Source: Microbacteriaceae bacterium (GTDB lineage: Bacteria; Actinomycetota; Actinomycetes; Actinomycetales; Microbacteriaceae). Taken from it: a DNA stretch of 9,767 bases. The translations under genes were made by a program, and so were the position numbers. Below, in pieces: positions 6,994 to 9,767 of this stretch (the stretch's first letter is position 1; every line of letters starts with the position of its first letter). The notes beneath the pieces are model-generated. The model was not told the origin of the DNA. It was given only the letters and a program-made list of their open reading frames with translations, and did not search any database. The stretch spans positions 1-9,767 of the forward strand of contig JAODLU010000283.1 in NCBI GenBank assembly GCA_025464125.1, given 5' to 3'.

Positions 6994-8480
6994 CTGAACG
7001 CCGGGGCGCAGGGACACGACCTCAGCGCGTTGCCGTAATCGGCGCCGGGGTAAGCGGCATCGCCATGGGCGCAAAGCTTGTGCGTGAAGGCGTTACGGAC
7101 TTCGACATCTTCGAAGCGGCGGAAGGTGTCGGTGGAACGTGGTGGCTCAACAGCTATCCCGGGGCCGCGGTCGACGTCTTTTCGACCACGTACCAGTACT
7201 CGTTCAAGAACCACCCGTGGAAGCGTACCCACGGGCGGCGTGACGAGTTGCTTGAATACCTGCAGTCGATCGCCGAAGAGTACGGCGTACTCGACCACGT
7301 TCGTCTCAGCTGCCCGGTCAGCGAAATCCGGTGGGTCGAGGAACTGCAGCGCTACCGACTGTCGACTGCGCATGGGGACGTCGAGGAATACGACGTCGTC
7401 GTGTCAGCGGTCGGCATGCTCGATCGACCAAACCTGCCGACATGGCCGGGTCTCGACTCCTTCGCTGGGTCGAAATTTCACACGGCACAGTGGGACCACA
7501 GCGTGGATCTCACGGGCAAGCGTGTTGGCGTGGTGGGAGTGGGTTCGTCGTCAGTGCAGATCGTGCCGACGATCCAGCCGATAGTTGAGAGCCTGCACAT
7601 TTTCCAGCGCGAGCCTGGCTGGGTGCTGCCGAAGGCGGAATCCGATTTCACCGAAGCCGAGGTGCAGAAGTATTCGAGCCTGCGCCGCCGCAAGCTGAAG
7701 CGCTGGCGCGACATCATCGATGCTGAGTGGCACCTGCTCACAGGCCCGGTGCACATTGCGGGCAACCGTGCCAATCGGAGGGCAGAGGCGGGGTCACGGC
7801 AGTTCATCGACACGGTGTTCGCAGACCGACCGGACCTCCGCGAAGCGGTCACCCCGGGATATGTGTTCTCCGGCAAGCGCCGGGTGCTGTCGAGCGCTTA
7901 CTATCCGGCCTTGCTCAAGGACAACGTCCAGCTCGTTCCGCGAGCCGTTGAACGGGTTACCGAGCACGGAGTCGTGGATTCGGATGGCAAAGAATACGTG
8001 CTGGACGTGCTGGTCATGGCGACCGGGTTCACGGCGGCCGACTATCTGTCGAAGCTCGACGTGTTCGGTCGCGACGGACAGGACCTTCACGAGGTGTGGC
8101 GCGATGGCGCATTCGCACTTGTGGGGATGACCGTGCCAGGGTTCCCGAACTTCTACATGATGTACGGGCCGAACACCAACGGGTCAGGCACCTTCAGCAA
8201 CATGTGGAACGCCGAGCAGGAGGCGAAGTGGGTGTTTAGCGACCTGCAGCGGATGAAGCGGCGCGGCTTCACGACCATTGAAGCTCGCCCACGGGTCACC
8301 GAGCGCTATAACGCGTGGATGCAGAAGCGGCTCGAGCGCACGGCGTGGGCCCGATCCAACAACTACATGAAGGTGAACGGGCGGATCGTCACCCAGTTCC
8401 ACGGCACCATCACGCTGCACTGGCTGCTCCTTCGCGTAATGCGTCGGGTTGGATCGATTGGCGCGCGAGGCGTCTCCTGA
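6990..8480 (+). CDS. Flavin-dependent Baeyer-Villiger-type monooxygenase (class B)
   Basis: A 496-residue FAD/NADPH monooxygenase. The FAD fold motif GAGVSG is at residues 18-23, and the NADPH fold motif GVGSSS at 183-188. The long BVMO signature is complete at 48-62 (GGTW, then YPG and a closing Asp62). The short signature FxGxxxHxxxW(D) is present at 158-169, with His164 and Trp168. ATGF is at 344-347. KR at 296-297 corresponds by context (KRRVL, then SAYYPALLKDNVQLV) to the active-site Arg of phenylacetone and cyclohexanone monooxygenases. The family inserts an oxygen atom next to a ketone to give a lactone or ester, so the upstream dehydrogenase would supply the ketone and the divergent hydrolase would remove the product (inference). 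The gap from the dehydrogenase is 88 nt. The start at 6990 is preferred because the cofactor motif follows at the usual distance; ATG 6936 is an alternative giving 18 more residues but without a ribosome site. The substrate is not deducible. Confidence 0.9.
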   Translation: MTERRGAGTRPQRVAVIGAGVSGIAMGAKLVREGVTDFDIFEAAEGVGGTWWLNSYPGAAVDVFSTTYQYSFKNHPWKRTHGRRDELLEYLQSIAEEYGVLDHVRLSCPVSEIRWVEELQRYRLSTAHGDVEEYDVVVSAVGMLDRPNLPTWPGLDSFAGSKFHTAQWDHSVDLTGKRVGVVGVGSSSVQIVPTIQPIVESLHIFQREPGWVLPKAESDFTEAEVQKYSSLRRRKLKRWRDIIDAEWHLLTGPVHIAGNRANRRAEAGSRQFIDTVFADRPDLREAVTPGYVFSGKRRVLSSAYYPALLKDNVQLVPRAVERVTEHGVVDSDGKEYVLDVLVMATGFTAADYLSKLDVFGRDGQDLHEVWRDGAFALVGMTVPGFPNFYMMYGPNTNGSGTFSNMWNAEQEAKWVFSDLQRMKRRGFTTIEARPRVTERYNAWMQKRLERTAWARSNNYMKVNGRIVTQFHGTITLHWLLLRVMRRVGSIGARGVS

Positions 8481-8498
8481 ACTGACGTTCTGCGCCTC

Positions 8499-8510
8499 TG
8501 TGCATACACA
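8499..8510. promoter_or_regulatory. Upstream GntR-family operator half of a twin site
   Basis: TGTGCATACACA matches the downstream palindrome at 11 of 12 positions and is itself nearly symmetric. It sits 18 bp after the monooxygenase stop and about 90 bp before the GntR start. FCD-type GntR regulators commonly bind short palindromes of the TGTnnnACA kind, so autoregulation is the likely function. Confidence 0.6.
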
Positions 8511-8549
8511 ACAGCCGGAAACTAGCGCAAAAGTCACCGGAGTCGTATG

Positions 8550-8563
8550 CTGTGTATACACAG
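8550..8563. promoter_or_regulatory. Perfect 14-bp palindromic operator upstream of gntR
   Basis: CTGTGTATACACAG is a perfect palindrome 38 bp before the GntR start. Its core repeats the site at 8499-8510, with centres 52 bp apart. TATGCT (8546-8551) or TATACA (8555-8560) could be the -10 element, in which case bound protein would block RNA polymerase; no convincing -35 is seen. The likely regulator is the GntR protein encoded directly downstream. Confidence 0.7.
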
Positions 8564-8585
8564 GCGAGCCGAACGACACGTCAAC

Positions 8586-8592
8586 GGAGAGG
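8586..8592 (+). promoter_or_regulatory. Ribosome-binding site deciding the gntR start
   Basis: GGAGAGG ends 9 nt before the ATG at 8602. It supports that start over an in-frame ATG at 8449, which would overlap the monooxygenase gene and place both operators inside coding sequence. Confidence 0.7.
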
Positions 8593-8601
8593 TGGAAGCC
8601 G

Positions 8602-9267
8602 ATGCGCGCGAGCGACAGGGCCTACTCACTTCTTCGCGAGGAGATCCTCAGCGGCGAACTGCCAGCCGGCGCGCTACTGGCGGAAGTTGAGCAGTCCACC
8701 CGGCTCGGCGTCTCCCGAACGCCGCTGCGTGAAGCCCTCTCGCGTCTCGCAGCCGACGGGCTCGTTTCCACCCACTCGGGCCGCGGCGTCGTCGTCACCG
8801 ACGTGTCCATCGAGCGGGTCACCGAGCTCTTCGAGGTGCGCCAGGCGCTCGAAGAACAGGCAGCGCGCCTTGCGGCACGTCGGCGCGACATCCCGGTTTT
8901 CGAGGCACTGCAGGCCGAATTCCGCCAGGCGCACAGCCTTCTCGGCAACGGGGAAGCTGGCCTTCGCGAGTACTACGCGCTGGTCGCCCGTCTCGACGCA
9001 GCGATCGATGACGCGGTCGACAACCCGTTCCTCGTGGCGACGCTGGCCGGGGTTCGCACGCACATTGCACGCATCAGGCGCCTGTCGCAGGACAACCCCG
9101 AGCGCCTCCGCGAAGCAGCGCAGGAGCACCTCATGATCGTCGACGCGATAGTCGACGGCTCGGAGTCGCTCGCGGCACACGCAACGCAGCTGCACCTCTA
9201 CCGCAGCCTCAAGAACATCCTCGGCTCCATCGAGCCCGAGGTGCTGGACCAGCGCGCGAGCGCCTGA
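8602..9267 (+). CDS. GntR family transcriptional regulator, FCD (FadR) subfamily
   Basis: A 221-residue cytoplasmic DNA-binding protein. Residues 1-66 form the winged helix-turn-helix: AYSLLREEILSGEL, then the recognition-helix region GVSRTPLREALSRLAADGLV (36-55) and the wing SGRGVVVTDV. Residues 70-205 are an all-helical FCD ligand domain. Asp132, His154, His176 and His198 are spaced exactly 22 residues apart and are good candidates for the metal site known in this family, which often senses small carboxylic acids. The protein probably binds the two palindromes directly upstream. The prpD gene begins 18 nt after its stop, so it most likely controls the methylcitrate cycle genes together with itself, possibly in response to methylcitrate or a related acid (inference). 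Whether it also regulates the monooxygenase operon is unclear, because no matching operator is seen near 4700-4912. Confidence 0.92.
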   Translation: MRASDRAYSLLREEILSGELPAGALLAEVEQSTRLGVSRTPLREALSRLAADGLVSTHSGRGVVVTDVSIERVTELFEVRQALEEQAARLAARRRDIPVFEALQAEFRQAHSLLGNGEAGLREYYALVARLDAAIDDAVDNPFLVATLAGVRTHIARIRRLSQDNPERLREAAQEHLMIVDAIVDGSESLAAHATQLHLYRSLKNILGSIEPEVLDQRASA

Positions 9268-9285
9268 ACACATGAAAGAGAAGCA

Positions 9286-9767
9286 ATGACGAAGCTGAAC
9301 CACGTACGCGTCTACAAGAGCGAAGAAGTGCTGCCCCGCGAAGAGCAGCTGGCCTGGAAGATCGCCGAGGTCGCAGCCGACCCCGTCGCAGTGTCTGCAG
9401 AGGTCACCGAGATGGTGATCAACCGCATCATCGACAACGCGTCGGTTGCCGCGGCATCCATCACCCGTGGGCCTGGCATCGCGGCCCGCTCGCAGGCAGA
9501 GGCACACCCGGCAACCCCCGGCTCGACAGTGTTCGGCATCGAGGGCCACTTCAGCCCCGAGTGGGCAGCGTGGGCGAACGGCGTCGCAGTACGCGAGCTG
9601 GACTACCACGACACTTTTCTCGCGGCTGAGTACTCGCACCCCGGCGACAACATCCCGCCGATCCTGGCTGTTGCCCAGCACATGAAGAAGTCCGGAGCAG
9701 ACCTGATCCGCGGCATCGCAACCGGCTACGAGATCCAGGTGGACCTCGTCAAGGCGATCAGCCTGCA
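9286..9767 (+). CDS. prpD: 2-methylcitrate dehydratase PrpD (MmgE/PrpD family), 3' part outside window
   Basis: The first 160 codons of an MmgE/PrpD protein, which usually has around 500 residues; the rest lies past the right edge. The stretch [20 protein letters not shown] and the following [10 protein letters not shown], then [20 protein letters not shown], are highly characteristic of the 2-methylcitrate dehydratases of actinobacteria. PrpD dehydrates 2-methylcitrate to 2-methyl-cis-aconitate in the methylcitrate cycle, which oxidises propionyl-CoA to pyruvate. The ATG at 9286 follows GAAAGAGAAG, a modest ribosome site, and lies 18 nt after the GntR stop, so the two are likely co-transcribed. 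In related genomes prpB (methylisocitrate lyase) and prpC (methylcitrate synthase) usually follow, and I expect them just outside this window. A more generic MmgE/PrpD function, such as an aconitate decarboxylase-like activity, is less likely. Confidence 0.9.
   Translation, partial: MTKLNHVRVYKSEEVLPREEQLAWKIAEVAADPVAVSAEVTEMVINRIIDNASVAAASITRGPGIAARSQAEAHPATPGSTVFGIEGHFSPEWAAWANGVAVRELDYHDTFLAAEYSHPGDNIPPILAVAQHMKKSGADLIRGIATGYEIQVDLVKAISL

Noticed and set aside
8449..8601. 51-codon N-terminal extension of the GntR regulator
   Set aside because: It overlaps the monooxygenase 3' end and contains both operator palindromes. GGAGAGG before 8602 and the normal distance to the HTH motif support the shorter protein.
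8674..9681. Minus-strand open frame (335 codons) opposite gntR and prpD
   Set aside because: It spans two recognised genes and their intergenic gap in antisense and encodes a Cys/Arg/Val-rich sequence without family features.
1..9767. CRISPR arrays, tRNA/rRNA genes, transposases or phage integration marks
   Set aside because: No regularly spaced repeats, tRNA-like cloverleaf with conserved arms, transposase motif or insertion-sequence ends were noticed by eye. A tRNA or covariance-model search was not possible here.

Overview
The window is GC-rich with strongly G/C-biased third codon positions and compact genes. The protein families suggest an actinobacterium, most likely a member of the Micrococcales such as Microbacteriaceae. 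That placement is inferred from gene style and family membership, since no rRNA or marker search was possible.

Layout. (1) Positions 1-3674, minus strand: the first 1224 codons of a long DEAH-box RNA helicase, HrpA, whose last few dozen residues lie beyond the left edge. (2) 3758-4699, minus strand: a hormone-sensitive-lipase-type alpha/beta hydrolase resembling epsilon-lactone hydrolases. (3) 4700-4912: a divergent, relatively AT-rich promoter region with nested inverted repeats. (4) 4913-8480, plus strand: a probable operon encoding a lipoprotein solute-binding protein, a mycofactocin-type short-chain dehydrogenase and a Baeyer-Villiger-type flavin monooxygenase. (5) 8481-8601: a regulatory gap with two near-identical palindromic operators 52 bp apart. 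(6) 8602-9767, plus strand: a GntR/FCD regulator followed 18 nt later by the start of prpD (2-methylcitrate dehydratase), cut by the right edge.

How the genes may work together. Alcohol dehydrogenase, ketone monooxygenase and lactone/ester hydrolase are the three steps that turn a cyclic secondary alcohol into a ketone, then a lactone, then a hydroxy acid. This is the logic of cyclohexanol catabolism and of the carveol/dihydrocarveol branch of limonene catabolism in Rhodococcus. The solute-binding protein would capture the substrate, although no permease or ATPase is encoded here. Side-chain degradation of a branched or terpenoid hydroxy acid can yield propionyl-CoA, which the neighbouring methylcitrate cycle gene would help consume. 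The enzyme families are read from motifs; the substrate and the functional link between the two blocks are inferences.

Most attractive for follow-up: the compact Baeyer-Villiger catabolic module with its orphan binding protein and probable mycofactocin dependence, the helically phased twin GntR operators, and an 18-bp tandem repeat with a five-codon upstream ORF overlapping the monooxygenase start.
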